Positions 52,175 through 63,100 of a stretch of 64,000 nt of DNA are shown one piece after another. A program made the position numbers and the translations under genes. Every line of letters starts with the position of its first letter. Positions within the stretch are counted from its first letter, which is position 1. The stretch is from Ignavibacteria bacterium (GTDB lineage: Bacteria > Bacteroidota > Ignavibacteria > Ignavibacteriales > SURF-24): positions 40,504-104,503 of the forward strand of contig JAAXKQ010000021.1 of NCBI GenBank assembly GCA_025612245.1. Direction: 5' to 3'. The notes under the pieces were generated by a model that was not told where the DNA came from, ran no database searches, and saw only the letters and a list, made by a program, of their open reading frames with translations.

Positions 52175-52393
52175 GTGAAGGTTCGCGACATAAAAAGGCA
52201 CATGATTGGCCGCAGTATAATTTTAATTGAAGCAGACAATTTCCCGGTTTATAACGGGATGAGGGGATGGGTTGAGAAGGATGAAAAGTACGGACTTATA
52301 TTTAATCCCGCAGTAAACAAGCTGCCCAACAATGGAAAATCTTTGCTTCCCATTCCCTTAAAACCCGACGACCTGATTGAGTTTCTTGAGTAG
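52175..52393 (+). CDS. Small protein of unknown function, GTG start
   Basis: A 72-residue soluble protein that starts with GTG behind AAAGGATAAACA. Its composition (DIKRHMIGRSIILIEA, VYNGMRGWVEKDEKYGLIF, PIPLKPDDLIEFLE) suggests a small SH3-like beta barrel similar to leucine- or ribosome-associated binding domains, but I do not recognise the family. The start and downstream codon pattern look genuine. The 100 bases to the next gene hold nothing. Confidence 0.6.
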   Translation: MKVRDIKRHMIGRSIILIEADNFPVYNGMRGWVEKDEKYGLIFNPAVNKLPNNGKSLLPIPLKPDDLIEFLE

Positions 52394-52487
52394 GGAAGCC
52401 CGCCTCTAAGTAATACTTCCTCCCTGAAAATTGAATACGGCGGGTCTTTTCGCCGGGAACGCTTTTGCCAGGAACTGACTGATACAG

Positions 52488-53402
52488 TTAACCCTTCAGA
52501 TATGCGGTTATTCCATCGCTGTAGGAAGTTGGTTTTATCTTAAAGCACGATTCAAATTTGCTGCTGTCGAAAATGTAATCGTACTCGTTCTGATAAATCA
52601 TTTCTATGCTTTCCCGCACAACGGGGCTGAATATTCCAGCCAGCTTAATCTGCCACTTCTTTAGAACAGTATATTCAGGCTTTACTTTCAGAACTCCTGC
52701 TGCCAGCCTTACAAATCCCTCCCCGGTCATTAAATCCATGTCTGATGGGGCGTGCCAGGTCTGGTTATATGCTTCCGGCGTATTGCCGATCAGTGCCATG
52801 GCCTTTGCGGCATCGGGAGTATAAGTGTATGTATGGAGCCTGTCTGCGCTAAGAAGTAAATTGGCCTTCTTACCCGTTCTCAACCTGTCCAGTACAAGCA
52901 TATTTAGGACGGAGCCCTTGTTGTCGGGGCCATAGAAATCGGCTGACCTTAGAATTGCAGCTTCAATTTCCTTACTTTTGTACGCGTCGATGAGCCTTTG
53001 GGCAATTCGGGCGCGAATTTCTCCTTTATGGCTTACCGGGTTAAACGGTGTCTCTTCGGTCATTCTGCCTTCAACACGTCCGTACATATATACATTATCC
53101 AGGAAAACAAGTTTCGAATTGTTCTCACTGCAGGCCGTAATGACGTTATTCATCACTATGGGCCACTCTTTCTGCCAGACTTTTGTATCGTACTTGAGTC
53201 CTGCAACCAGGTATACTGCTTCTGAGCCTTTTACGGCTTCCATTACCTGTCCTTGTTCCCTCAGGTCCGCAGGGAACAGTTCATCCCCGGGGTTTACTTT
53301 TTGGGGATTTCGCGCTACCAGGCGTACTTTTTCAGTATACTTCAGGAGCTCTTTTGCCAGGGGAATTCCTATTGCGCCGCCGGCACCAAGAATTGTTTGC
53401 AT
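52488..53402 (-). CDS. NAD-dependent epimerase/dehydratase-like (extended SDR)
   Basis: A 304-residue soluble protein of the extended or atypical SDR superfamily. The Rossmann motif is ILGAGGAIGIPLAKEL at residues 4-19. Further landmarks are AVYLVAGLKYDTK and LDNVYMYGRVEGRM. The Tyr lies in YMYGR rather than the canonical Tyr-x3-Lys, so the enzyme may be a non-classical NmrA- or UDP-sugar-like member. The substrate is unknown. The gap downstream of its start (53403-53857) contains the sites listed for the chemoreceptor. Confidence 0.83.
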   Translation of the reverse strand: MQTILGAGGAIGIPLAKELLKYTEKVRLVARNPQKVNPGDELFPADLREQGQVMEAVKGSEAVYLVAGLKYDTKVWQKEWPIVMNNVITACSENNSKLVFLDNVYMYGRVEGRMTEETPFNPVSHKGEIRARIAQRLIDAYKSKEIEAAILRSADFYGPDNKGSVLNMLVLDRLRTGKKANLLLSADRLHTYTYTPDAAKAMALIGNTPEAYNQTWHAPSDMDLMTGEGFVRLAAGVLKVKPEYTVLKKWQIKLAGIFSPVVRESIEMIYQNEYDYIFDSSKFESCFKIKPTSYSDGITAYLKG

Positions 53403-53577
53403 TTGTTTCCCAATTGTGTCTTAAATAATATCTTTACCGGATAAAGTAATGAAAAAATTTAAGAAACAACAGTTCGCATAGTAAATTACAGGCGTTAAAT
53501 AAAGAACCAATATGGAAATTTCTGAAGGAATAACACCGGGCTTTAGTATAACGGTTTGCTTATTTTATTGGAGCTTT

Positions 53578-53608
53578 CCACTTATTTGCTTTAATGCCCA
53601 CTTATTTG
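53578..53608. repeat. 11-base direct repeat in the chemoreceptor upstream region
   Basis: CCACTTATTTG occurs at 53578-53588 and 53598-53608, exactly 20 bases apart (about two helix turns), as for a dimeric regulator binding on one face. The flanking gap 53403-53857 has no supported gene. Confidence 0.3.
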
Positions 53609-53721
53609 AAAAAAATCCCGTTTGCTACAATTAAGAATGCCCCCCGGGAAATTTTTTTTAACTTCATACGGAAAATTGAAATTTATTTCATTTTTCCTAT
53701 CTGTATAATAGGCTAACTGGG

Positions 53722-53740
53722 ATTGGCAATTGTCTGGCAA
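53722..53740 (+). promoter_or_regulatory. Possible sigma54 promoter of the chemoreceptor gene
   Basis: TTGGCA...TGGCA at 53723-53739 has GG (53725-53726) and GC (53737-53738) exactly 10 bases apart, the sigma54 spacing. Two of the other consensus bases differ. It lies 118 bases before the ATG at 53858. No sigma54 activator gene is in the window. Confidence 0.3.
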
Positions 53741-53857
53741 ACCGCTGAGAATAATGTATTGCGAGCTAGTATTGAAATTAAACCTGCTAATTAAAAAGTC
53801 GCTCTTGGAGTATCCGATTAGAATTTGTCCGGAAACTAAGCAAAATGGGGGAGTATA

Positions 53858-55942
53858 ATGAATTGGTTCTATAACCTTAAGATACAATCGAAACTCATTG
53901 TTTCGTTCGGCATCGTTGTTCTGCTTTTAGTTGTCCTGGGGCTTTCTGCCCTTTATCAATTAAATAACGTGAACAATAAAACAAAGGAAATTAGCTATAA
54001 TTGGATGCCAAGCTGTATGGCAGTTGAAAAACTGACTTCTGATATCTCGTTTGTAAGGCGCATGGAGCTCCAGCACATATTGTCACAGACTCTGCAGGAG
54101 ATGGATTCTTATGAGCAAAGAATGAGCGTTACGCTGGGGGAAATCAGTAAGAACAGGGCTATATACGAGCCGCTCATTTCTTCTGACGATGAACGTAACC
54201 TGTATAACGAATTTTCTAATGAATGGAATAAATATATTGAACTAGATAAATCTCTTATTGCCCTCTCCAGGCAGAATAAGACCGATGAGGCACGCTCGCT
54301 CATAAGAGGTGAATCGAAGGCTGCATACGATAAAGCAACTGCTGCCCTGGAAAAACTCGTAACAGTTAACCAGAAAGGGGCAAGCGCTGCCAGCAAAGCG
54401 GCAGATGATACTTATGCCTCTTCTAAAACCATGATCTCAGGCGTAATTGCCTTAAGTATAATTTTGGCCATGCTTCTGGCAGTCTTTATTGCAAGACTAA
54501 TTTCAAAAAGAGTTAACCAGATACTGGACAGGTTCGGTAAACTGGAAAAAGAAAGCCTTGCAAACCTCGAACATGGCGCCTTGAAAATGTCTGAAGGCGA
54601 ATTGGAGTTTTCGGTGACTTCAAATGTAGAGCCCCTGGAAATTACTTCAAAAGATGAGATCGGACAGCTTGCAGCGAGTGTAAACCAGATCATAAATAAG
54701 ACGGGTGTTACTGCCTCGGCTCTTGAAACCGCAGCCTCAACTGTCCGCCAGATGGTGGGTGAAACACAGGCCCTGGTCCATTCGGCACTGGAAGGAAAGC
54801 TCTCTTTAAGAGGTAATGCCGGTAAGTTCAAAGGCGGCTACAGGGAGGTAATTGATGGACTGAATCAGACAATGGATGCAGTAGTTACTCCAATTCACCA
54901 GTCCACAAAAATCCTCGAAATAGTGTCAAAAGGCGATCTTACGGCAAGAATGGAAGGGGAATATTCAGGCGACTTTAAGCTCATCAAAGACAGCATAAAT
55001 ATGCTTACCGATTCAATGGGGAATGCTCTTTTGGAGGTCAACGAGGCCGTACAGGCCACGGCCAGCGCTGCAAACGAGATATCCTCTTCAAGTGAGCAGA
55101 TGGCAGCAGGGGCTCAGGAACAGAGCCAGCAGACGACCGAGGTGGCCAGTGCAGTAGAGGAGATGACAAAGACGGTCTTTGAGACCGCAAAGAACGCCAA
55201 CGAGGCGGCCGAGGTCTCCAGAACCTCCAGTGCCGCGGCTGAAAAGGGGGCAAGGAAAATCGAAGAGACGAAGAAGGGAATTGAGAAGATTGTCTCTTCC
55301 TCTGATGAGACTGCGAGGATAGTAGCCTCACTTTCAAAGAGAAGTGAACAGATCGGAGAGATCACACAGGTAATTGACGACATAGCAGACCAGACGAACC
55401 TCTTAGCCTTAAATGCAGCAATTGAGGCTGCCCGTGCCGGTGAGCAGGGGCGTGGCTTTGCAGTAGTAGCAGACGAGGTAAGAAAGCTTGCAGAACGGAC
55501 CACCAAGGCGACAAAAGAGATTGCAGAGACGATAAAGGCAATTCAGACCGAAGCCAGGGATGCGGATCACTCAATGGCTACGGCTAAAATTGCTGTAGAA
55601 GAAGGAATGAAGCTGACCGAAGAGGTCTCAGAGGTACTAAACGGCATATTGAATGGTGCCCAGAAGGCAACGGACGTAGTCCTACAGGTTGCAGCAGCAA
55701 GCGAGGAGCAGTCGAGTGCAGCCGAGCAGATCAGTAAGAACATTGAAGGCATATCATCGGTTACACAGCAGAGCGCAGCCGGGACCGAGCAGATTGCAAG
55801 GGCGGCAGAGGACTTGAACCGACTTACTGTCAACCTGCAGGAGCTCGTATCCAGGTTTAAGTTAAATGAAAAACACATGACAGATAAAAATTCAACAGGG
55901 TTGTCCTTAAGGAGTAATGGCGGCAGGCTCATCAGGCAGTAA
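53858..55942 (+). CDS. Methyl-accepting chemotaxis protein with tandem HAMP
   Basis: A 694-residue transmembrane chemoreceptor. Membrane helices lie near 11-33 and 190-213, with a periplasmic four-helix (4HB_MCP) ligand domain between them. Several HAMP or HAMP-like repeats (about 215-390) include a [29 protein letters not shown] segment. The signalling hairpin (about 395-675) has the highly conserved tip [42 protein letters not shown]. The terminal sequence has no NWETF-type tether. No che genes are in the window, so its partners are elsewhere. A GGGGGAG ribosome site precedes the ATG. Confidence 0.93.
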   Translation: MNWFYNLKIQSKLIVSFGIVVLLLVVLGLSALYQLNNVNNKTKEISYNWMPSCMAVEKLTSDISFVRRMELQHILSQTLQEMDSYEQRMSVTLGEISKNRAIYEPLISSDDERNLYNEFSNEWNKYIELDKSLIALSRQNKTDEARSLIRGESKAAYDKATAALEKLVTVNQKGASAASKAADDTYASSKTMISGVIALSIILAMLLAVFIARLISKRVNQILDRFGKLEKESLANLEHGALKMSEGELEFSVTSNVEPLEITSKDEIGQLAASVNQIINKTGVTASALETAASTVRQMVGETQALVHSALEGKLSLRGNAGKFKGGYREVIDGLNQTMDAVVTPIHQSTKILEIVSKGDLTARMEGEYSGDFKLIKDSINMLTDSMGNALLEVNEAVQATASAANEISSSSEQMAAGAQEQSQQTTEVASAVEEMTKTVFETAKNANEAAEVSRTSSAAAEKGARKIEETKKGIEKIVSSSDETARIVASLSKRSEQIGEITQVIDDIADQTNLLALNAAIEAARAGEQGRGFAVVADEVRKLAERTTKATKEIAETIKAIQTEARDADHSMATAKIAVEEGMKLTEEVSEVLNGILNGAQKATDVVLQVAAASEEQSSAAEQISKNIEGISSVTQQSAAGTEQIARAAEDLNRLTVNLQELVSRFKLNEKHMTDKNSTGLSLRSNGGRLIRQ

Positions 55943-56023
55943 CTGAGCCTTTTGGCCGGAACTGGAATGCTGAGAGGTCAGAAATGGCGGCGGCAGAACC
56001 TTAAGATCCCCTCGCAACCCTAT

Positions 56024-56082
56024 GGCTTTAGTCACGGATTCAATAATTAAGTCTGGGGCTAAAGCCTGCTGATTTTTTTTTT
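56024..56082 (+). repeat. Palindromic element ending in a T-run (possible terminator)
   Basis: GGCTTTAG (56024-56031) faces CTAAAGCC (56059-56066) across a 27-base loop, followed by a 10-T run at 56073-56082. The type of sequence resembles interspersed palindromic elements I recall between genes of this phylum. It could also end the chemoreceptor transcript. The rest of 55943-56601 holds a few AT-rich stretches and no supported gene. Confidence 0.45.
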
Positions 56083-56531
56083 CAAATTCACCCAATCGCG
56101 GAGGGCCGGAGGTAAAACTCTGACTCTCCTTCTTTTTTTTCCGTTTTAATCCTAAAGTTTTAACCCTAAAAATCAATCCGTTGTGTTTCCTTTCATAAAG
56201 CGGGCTACATTTAATTTATTGCCCGGAATTATTTTTATATTTGGGGCTGAGTAGCTGCAGAAAAGTCAGTTATACTAATCCGGTAGGTTAAAGGGAAATA
56301 CTGATGTGAAAAATCTAACAGTTAAATTCATTTTATTGTCCTCACTAATATTCGCAAAAATTGATAATGGAATGAACAATAGAAAACGCCCCGGACATTT
56401 CCCGACTTCAAACCCGTATTTCTCATTACTTTCAACCTCCGCCTTTACCTCTGCTACAGAGCATACTGCTGAATAAAAAATTAAAACATTTTAATCTTCT
56501 TCCATTTTATTTTTTTTACTCGGCTACTTTA

Positions 56532-56552
56532 AACCTTTTTTGTACAAAGGTT
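56532..56552. promoter_or_regulatory. Inverted repeat near the TonB-type barrel promoter
   Basis: AACCTTT (56532-56538) faces AAAGGTT (56546-56552) with a 7-base centre, overlapping a TTGACT at 56551-56556. No clear -10 at 17 bases was found. It may be an operator controlling the outer-membrane gene at 56602. Confidence 0.3.
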
Positions 56553-56601
56553 GACTAATATATACGATAATTACAGACTATTATTTAAGATTTAGGTCGC
56601 T

Positions 56602-59397
56602 ATGAAAAAATTCTTTGTTCTGATATTTACTCTGTTTCTGGTTTCAAGTTCTTTTGCACAGAATTTTACAGTCAGAGGACAAATTGCCAGTTCAGTCGAT
56701 AAAAATTCGCTGACCGGGGCAACAGTTATGCTCATTCATCTTCCCGATTCCACCGTTCAGGGTTCGATTTCTGACGTCAACGGGAAGTTTTTGATAGAAA
56801 AAGTTAAATCCGGCAGGTATTTAATTAACGTTACTTTCCTGGGATTTGATAAATATGAAGATAAAATAACCGTACGCGGCAAGTCTCTCGACGTTGGAAA
56901 GATTCTTCTTGACCCGGGAAGCGTCAGGACGGGGGAAATTGAAATCATCGGAAAGCTCCCCCCTGTAACACAGAAAAGCGATACGGCTGAATTCAACGCC
57001 GGGGCTTTTAAGACAAATCCCAACGCAACAGCAGAGGACCTGGTTACAAAAATGCCCGGAATGGTGGTCCAGGACGGTAAAGTCCAGACCCAGGGCGAGG
57101 ACGTTCAGCGCGTTCTCGTGGATGGAAAGCCATTCTTTGGAGACGACCCGAGCGCCGTACTGAAAAATATACCTGCCGACGCAGTTGAGAAAATTCAGGT
57201 TTTCGACCAGCAGAGTGATCAGGCCCAGTTTACCGGCTTCGACGACGGCAATACTACAAAAACTATAAATGTTGTTACACGGCTTAGAATTAAGGAAGGT
57301 ACTTTTGGCCGCATACTCGGCGGCTATGGCGACGAGAGCAAGTACCAGTCGGGAGGAAATATTAACTTCTTCAACGATGAAAGAAGAATCTCCTTGCTGG
57401 GACTTGTAAATAACGTCAACGAACAGAATTTCTCCAATGAGGATCTCCTGGGCGTCATGCAGGGAAGCGGCGGCGGCGGACGTGGCCGTGGCGGTATGGG
57501 CGGCGGCGGCGGCATGAGAGGCGGCATGGGCGGCTTTGGCGGCGGCAGCGCTCAAAACTTTATGGTCAATTCACGCAGCGGTATTACTACTACAAAGGCA
57601 TTCGGACTCAATTATTCGGATAAATATGCCGATAAGCTCGAGGTATCGGGCAGCTATTTCCTGAATTTCAGCGACAATGATGCCCAGTCAAATATCAAAA
57701 GAAACTATTTCATCGGTGGAGCATCGGGACAGAATTATTTCGAAAACGGCCTTTCCGGCAGCGGAAACACCAACCACCGCTTCGATCTTAAAATGGACTA
57801 CCAGATTGATTCTTCAAACTCCATTACCTTCCGCCCGAGGGTTTCATATCAGAAGAATGACGCAAACTCCAATACACTCGGAAGAACTGACGCTGCTCTT
57901 CAAACTTTAAGCGCCATGTCCAATACCTCGTCTTCCAACCGCTCGGCTCTTAATTCCTCAGGCGATCTCCTCTTCCGCCATAGGTTTGAAACACCCGGAA
58001 GAACAATCTCTCTGGGACTTAGCGGAACTTATAAGAAGACAACGGGCGACAGCAGACTTTTCTCCGATAATATTTACTATAACGACCTGGTCGACTCAGA
58101 TACACTCGACCAGATCTCAAATACAGACAAGAATGGATACTCCGGATCGGCTAATATCGTCTATACAGAGCCTTTTACCGAAAACTCTCAGCTCCAGTTT
58201 ACCGCAAGAACTTCTTATTCAGAGGATAAAAGCAACCAGGGGACATTCGAAAATGGCTTCGGTACTGGCGAGTATTCATACCAGGATACCTCGCTTAGTA
58301 ACGTCTATAAGAAACTCTATACTACTCAGGCTTTCGGCGCCGGATACCGCTACCAGAAAGAGGCCTTGTCTTTCATGTTCAGCGTGAACTATAACATTGC
58401 TCACCTGAAAAATGACCAGACTTTCCCTCATGACCTGGACCTTAATAAGCCTTTTTATTCGTTTCTTCCTTCCATGATGTTCCGTTATAATATTTCAAGG
58501 GATAAAAACCTCAGGATATTCTACAGGACGAATAATAACGATCCAAGCGTCGACCAGCTGCAGGACGTGCTCGATAACAGCAACCCGCTTTTCCTCTCAA
58601 CAGGTAATCCTAACCTGAAACAGGATTTTAGCCACATGGTGTCTGTACGCTATTCGGAAATAGACGTTGCAAACCTGACGTCATTCTTCGTCATGATGGG
58701 CGCAACCGTTACGCAAGACTACATTGGCAATAGCTCTTTTATGGCATACCGCGATACCGTAATTAATAACATCCTCTTAAAACGCGGTTCACAGCTGTCA
58801 AGACCAGAGAATATGGATGGATATGTAAATTTCCGCATGTTCTCTACATATGGGCTGCCTGTCTATTTCCTGAAATCAAACCTGAATCTTTCACTCTCGG
58901 CAACTTACAGCCGTACTCCGGGCATTATTAATGGAATTAAGAGCTTCTCCAATTCCACCGTGCTCGGACCGGGATTGGTCCTTGCAAGCAACGTTGGGGA
59001 AAACCTGGACTTTACGGTTTCAACACGCAGCAGCATTAACTTTGTCAAGAGCACACTGAAGGAAAGCTCCGACAACAACTATTTAACTCAGAACAGCAGC
59101 ATGAAATTTTACTGGATGTTCTGGAAAGGTTTCCTCTTCCAGACAGACTTCCAGCACCGTTACGACGGCGGACTCTCAGAGGGCTACGACAAGAATTCAT
59201 ACCTGCTAAACCTTGCCATTGGCAAAAAGCTCTTCAGCAAGGATCAGGGTGAAATCAGGCTCACAATGTATGACGTTCTGGATAAGAATAGCAGCCTGCA
59301 GCGCACGGTAACCGATTCATATTATGAAGATTCCCGTACAAATGTTCTTGGCAGGTACCTCTTACTGACATTTACATATAATCTCAAGGCCTTCTAA
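56602..59397 (+). CDS. TonB-receptor-type outer-membrane barrel protein with Gly-rich loop
   Basis: A 931-residue outer-membrane protein. Signal peptide 1-19 (VSSSFAQ). Next come a carboxypeptidase-regulatory-like domain (about 22-110: SLTGATVMLIHLPDS, GKFLIEKVKSGRYLI), then a Plug domain (about 120-215: PPVTQKSDTAEFNAGAFK, GEDVQRVLVDGKPFFGDDPS, VEKIQVFDQQSDQAQFTGFDD). A low-complexity Gly/Met/Arg loop (about residues 290-317) sits before the long C-terminal barrel. The Plug wording FFGDDPSAVLKNIPADAVEKI is typical of the Bacteroidota receptor-like family of unknown substrate. No SusD partner is adjacent. Confidence 0.9.
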   Translation: MKKFFVLIFTLFLVSSSFAQNFTVRGQIASSVDKNSLTGATVMLIHLPDSTVQGSISDVNGKFLIEKVKSGRYLINVTFLGFDKYEDKITVRGKSLDVGKILLDPGSVRTGEIEIIGKLPPVTQKSDTAEFNAGAFKTNPNATAEDLVTKMPGMVVQDGKVQTQGEDVQRVLVDGKPFFGDDPSAVLKNIPADAVEKIQVFDQQSDQAQFTGFDDGNTTKTINVVTRLRIKEGTFGRILGGYGDESKYQSGGNINFFNDERRISLLGLVNNVNEQNFSNEDLLGVMQGSGGGGRGRGGMGGGGGMRGGMGGFGGGSAQNFMVNSRSGITTTKAFGLNYSDKYADKLEVSGSYFLNFSDNDAQSNIKRNYFIGGASGQNYFENGLSGSGNTNHRFDLKMDYQIDSSNSITFRPRVSYQKNDANSNTLGRTDAALQTLSAMSNTSSSNRSALNSSGDLLFRHRFETPGRTISLGLSGTYKKTTGDSRLFSDNIYYNDLVDSDTLDQISNTDKNGYSGSANIVYTEPFTENSQLQFTARTSYSEDKSNQGTFENGFGTGEYSYQDTSLSNVYKKLYTTQAFGAGYRYQKEALSFMFSVNYNIAHLKNDQTFPHDLDLNKPFYSFLPSMMFRYNISRDKNLRIFYRTNNNDPSVDQLQDVLDNSNPLFLSTGNPNLKQDFSHMVSVRYSEIDVANLTSFFVMMGATVTQDYIGNSSFMAYRDTVINNILLKRGSQLSRPENMDGYVNFRMFSTYGLPVYFLKSNLNLSLSATYSRTPGIINGIKSFSNSTVLGPGLVLASNVGENLDFTVSTRSSINFVKSTLKESSDNNYLTQNSSMKFYWMFWKGFLFQTDFQHRYDGGLSEGYDKNSYLLNLAIGKKLFSKDQGEIRLTMYDVLDKNSSLQRTVTDSYYEDSRTNVLGRYLLLTFTYNLKAF

Positions 59398-59416
59398 ATC
59401 AGACTCCCCCTCAAAA

Positions 59417-59455
59417 AAAAAGCAGGAGCAGGCACTAAAGCCTGCTTTTGCTTTT
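59417..59455 (+). terminator. Terminator after the second barrel gene
   Basis: AAAAGCAGG (about 59418-59426) pairs with CCTGCTTTT (59441-59449); an inner GCAGGC/GCCTGC stem (59428-59433, 59440-59445) is an alternative fold. A T-rich tail follows to 59456. The 771-base gap 59398-60168 has no gene I can support; a 64-codon frame at 59747-59941 lacks a good ribosome site. Confidence 0.75.
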
Positions 59456-60168
59456 TAATGAACTCCTGCACTTTATTGCCATCTTCTAAAATTGCCTCCT
59501 GTCTTATAAAAAATATATTCCGCCTGTTTTATTTTCCGGCCTGAAAATAAATTTCAAAGGTCATTTTAATTTTGACTTGACAAAACAGACTGATTTGACT
59601 TCTTTATTGTAGCTGTAAAAAAAGGTCATCTCAATTTCCCTGCTTTCCTCAAGGCAGGAGATCCGGTTATCCTTCAGGAATACTTAATAGATATAACATG
59701 GAGCTAAATGAATTATTTCTCTAAAGTTACATGGTAATGAGAAATATTGCATTCGGGAATACTTCCATCAACACTTCACTTTTTTTTCAGGAGCAAGACG
59801 AAAGATTCTGTGAATAAGATCAGATACGAATGTTTTAATGATGTACGGATTGATGAGGATACGGATGAAACTTATGAAGAAAGGTTTGGTTCCTGTTTCT
59901 TTAATGCCTCTGTGCGGGCAGATTTTAATTTGTCTGTGTAACTAATCATCTGTTTTGGGATAGGTATATCAGGTAAGTATCCTAAAACGGAATTAATATC
60001 CCTGTGCTTGTGGCGCGTCCTTTATCCTGCGCGCTCTTAAGCAGGGCTTCGGCAGCAATAGGCCAATTACGCGGCTGATGAATGCATGGAAGTAAGGCAA
60101 TAAATAGATGTTCTGTTAACATTTAATCCAATTACAAGTATCTAATTTTAATATTTGGAGGATATGAT

Positions 60169-63100
60169 ATGAGACGAGGCTACTTGTGTGCAATGCTTGT
60201 ACTGATATGCTTTCTTCTGCTGTCAGGTTACTCCCGGGCTCAGGTGTCCATTCTGGCAAACGGATCACTGGGAGGTATCGTATGGAATGACGAAAACTCA
60301 AACGGAGTTATGGATGAGGGTGAAAAGGGAATTCCGGAGGTTAATGTAAATGTATATATAGATGGTACTGAGACGCCGGATAATTCCACAAAAACGGACA
60401 AGGACGGGAAATACAGCTTCAACCTTAATACCAGTGTAGCATGGTTTATGGAATTTACACTTCCTTCCGGAATGACATTTTCCAGCGCTGATGCCGTATC
60501 AGACGATGCAATAGATTCGGATGCCGATCCGATTACGGGAAAGACCCCATCATATCAACCCGCCAAAGGGGAAAACAACATGACTATCTGCGCTGGAATG
60601 CACGCTTTGGCTGTCTACGGCAGCATTAGCGGACATGTCTGGGACGACCTGAACGGCAATGGAAACCGGGAAGCCGGTGAGCCCGGGATCCCGGGCCTTA
60701 CCGTAAGGCTTAAAGTCCAGGGAAACCAGGACCTGACAGGTGAGACAAACGGAGATGGAGTATATACAATTTCTAACGTGACTGCGGGTGAAAACTATCA
60801 CCTGGAATTCCCGCTTAAGACAAACGACTACTCCTTCAGTCCTAAAAACGCCAGCGGTGTTGCTGAAGAAAACGACTCGGACGTAGATCCCGATGGCGGC
60901 AATAAGGGGAAAACTGCTGACTTTAACTTTACATCTGGCGAAAATAAGGTTTCTGTCGATGCCGGCATGTATATCCAGCAGCAGAATCCTAACCCGCAAA
61001 TTAACGGAATACTCTGGCTCGATGCCGACGGCAATGGCTTTCAGCTTGGGGAGAGCTCTGAACCGGGAGTTGGGGGCTGGACGGTACAACTCCTTAATTC
61101 CAGCCGCGATGTCGTTAATTCAACTGAAACCAACGACGATTTGGGAAAGGGAGTAATAGGAAGATATTCCTTTACAAGCCTGACCCCCGGCACCTATTAC
61201 GTCAGGTTCGTAAATCCAGGGAATTATACCTTTACAATTAAAAATGCAACCAATGATAACAGGGACTCCGACGTCAATCCTGCAAACGGGGAGTCGGATG
61301 TTGTCGAAATTCTTTCAACCACAAACGAGGAACATATTGATGCCGGTGTAAACCTGGTTAAGACAAATAATGGAAAGATCAGCGGAGTTCTCTGGGAAGA
61401 TAACGGCGACGGGATCAGGCAAAATAATGAAGCGGGCCTTGGCGGCTGCATCGTAGAACTCCTTAATGCGGCAAACGGCAGTGTATATAAGCAGGCTTCT
61501 ACGGCTTCAACAGGAGAATTGGGCACGTACAGCTTTACTGACATAGATTATGGGACATATATTCTCATGTTTTATAAGCCGGGAACTCATCTTTTCAGTC
61601 CGAAGGACCAAACTGACAATCAGCCAAACCCTGACGAAAGGGACTCGGACGTGGATCCAAATACAGGGAAGACGGCTGAAATTACCGTAAACTCAGGCAC
61701 TGAGATAACTCATGTGGATGCAGGAGCTTATCTGGTGCAGGTTGATGACGGCAGGATAAGCGGAAAACTCTGGGACGATACGGATAAGGATGGAATTCAG
61801 GAAAGCAATGAAGCCGGACTCGGAGGCTACAGGGTTGAACTCCTTTATGCAGGCACGCAGAATGTATATATGCATACTTCAACCGGGCAAACCGGAGACT
61901 ACGGTTTCAGCAGCATAGCCTATGGCAATTATATTGTAAAGTTCTATAAACCGGAGACCTATCTCTTCAGTCCAAAGGATCAGACTGATAATCAGCCTAA
62001 TCCCGATGAAAGGGATTCTGACGTGGATCCTAACTCAGGGCAAACAGCCGAATTAACTGTCAGTTCAAATGTTGAAATAGCCCACATTGATGCGGGGGCA
62101 TACCTGAAGCCCGAACCGGAGAATGGAAAGATCAGTGGAATTCTCTGGCAGGATAATGGCGACGGGATACAACAGGGTGGTGAATTGGGCCTTGGTGGTT
62201 ACACAGTGGAGCTTCACTACTCGGTTGGGGGAGGCCTCTATAAATCCACTTCCACAAGCACTTCTCAGGGACAAGGAGAAAAAGGAACTTACAGGTTCGA
62301 CGGCATTGCCTATGGCAACTACTACATTAAATTCTCCAAGCCGGAGGCTTATACTTTTAGCCCTGAGGATCAGGGAGGGAACGATGAGAAGGACTCTGAT
62401 GTTGATCCCGCAACCGGGCAGACAATGCAGATTACAGTCAGTTCAAATGGTGAGATAACCCATATAGATGCCGGGGCATACCAGGTGCAGGAGCCTGAAA
62501 ACGGGAAAATCAGCGGAATACTCTGGGATGACTCGCATAATATGGATGGAATCCAGGCCGGCACAAGTGATGAACCCGGACTCGGAGGCTATACGGTTGA
62601 GCTGCGTAATGCCAGCCATCAGATGGTTAAACAAGTCCGGACAAACTCCAGCGGGGGATCAGGTACAATCGGAACTTATGAATTTACGGATGTCCTTCCC
62701 GGCACTTACTTTATCTGGTTTTCAAAACCGGATCATTATCTCTTCAGCCCCAGGAATGCAGAAAATAACGACAACACGGATTCAGACGTCAATCCTGCCA
62801 GCGGAGAAACCGACGCCATAGCCCTGAGGGCAAACGAAGACATACAGCATGTTGATGCCGGTGTGTATAATAATTACGCCGGAAAAGGCAGCATTGGCGA
62901 CCTGATCTGGTTCGACAGCGATGAAGACGGAATTCAGGACAGCTATGAAGCGGGCGTTGCGGGAGTGAAAGTTGTTCTTTATAAATATAACCAGGGGCAG
63001 GCGACTTTCCTGGCCCAGACAATTACTAATATTCACGGTCAGTACGTTTTCAATAACCTGGAGGCCGGATCCTACCGTATATGGTTTGGCCTTGACGGAT

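Noticed and set aside
53591..53887. 98-codon minus-strand frame before the chemoreceptor gene
   Set aside because: It starts inside the chemoreceptor coding region, lacks a ribosome site and covers likely promoter sequence.
56821..57555. 244-codon Ala-rich minus-strand frame
   Set aside because: It is the antisense shadow of the GGC-rich part of the outer-membrane receptor gene.
59747..59941. 64-codon frame between the receptor and the giant repeat protein
   Set aside because: No ribosome site, no signal peptide and no recognised motif; treated as intergenic.
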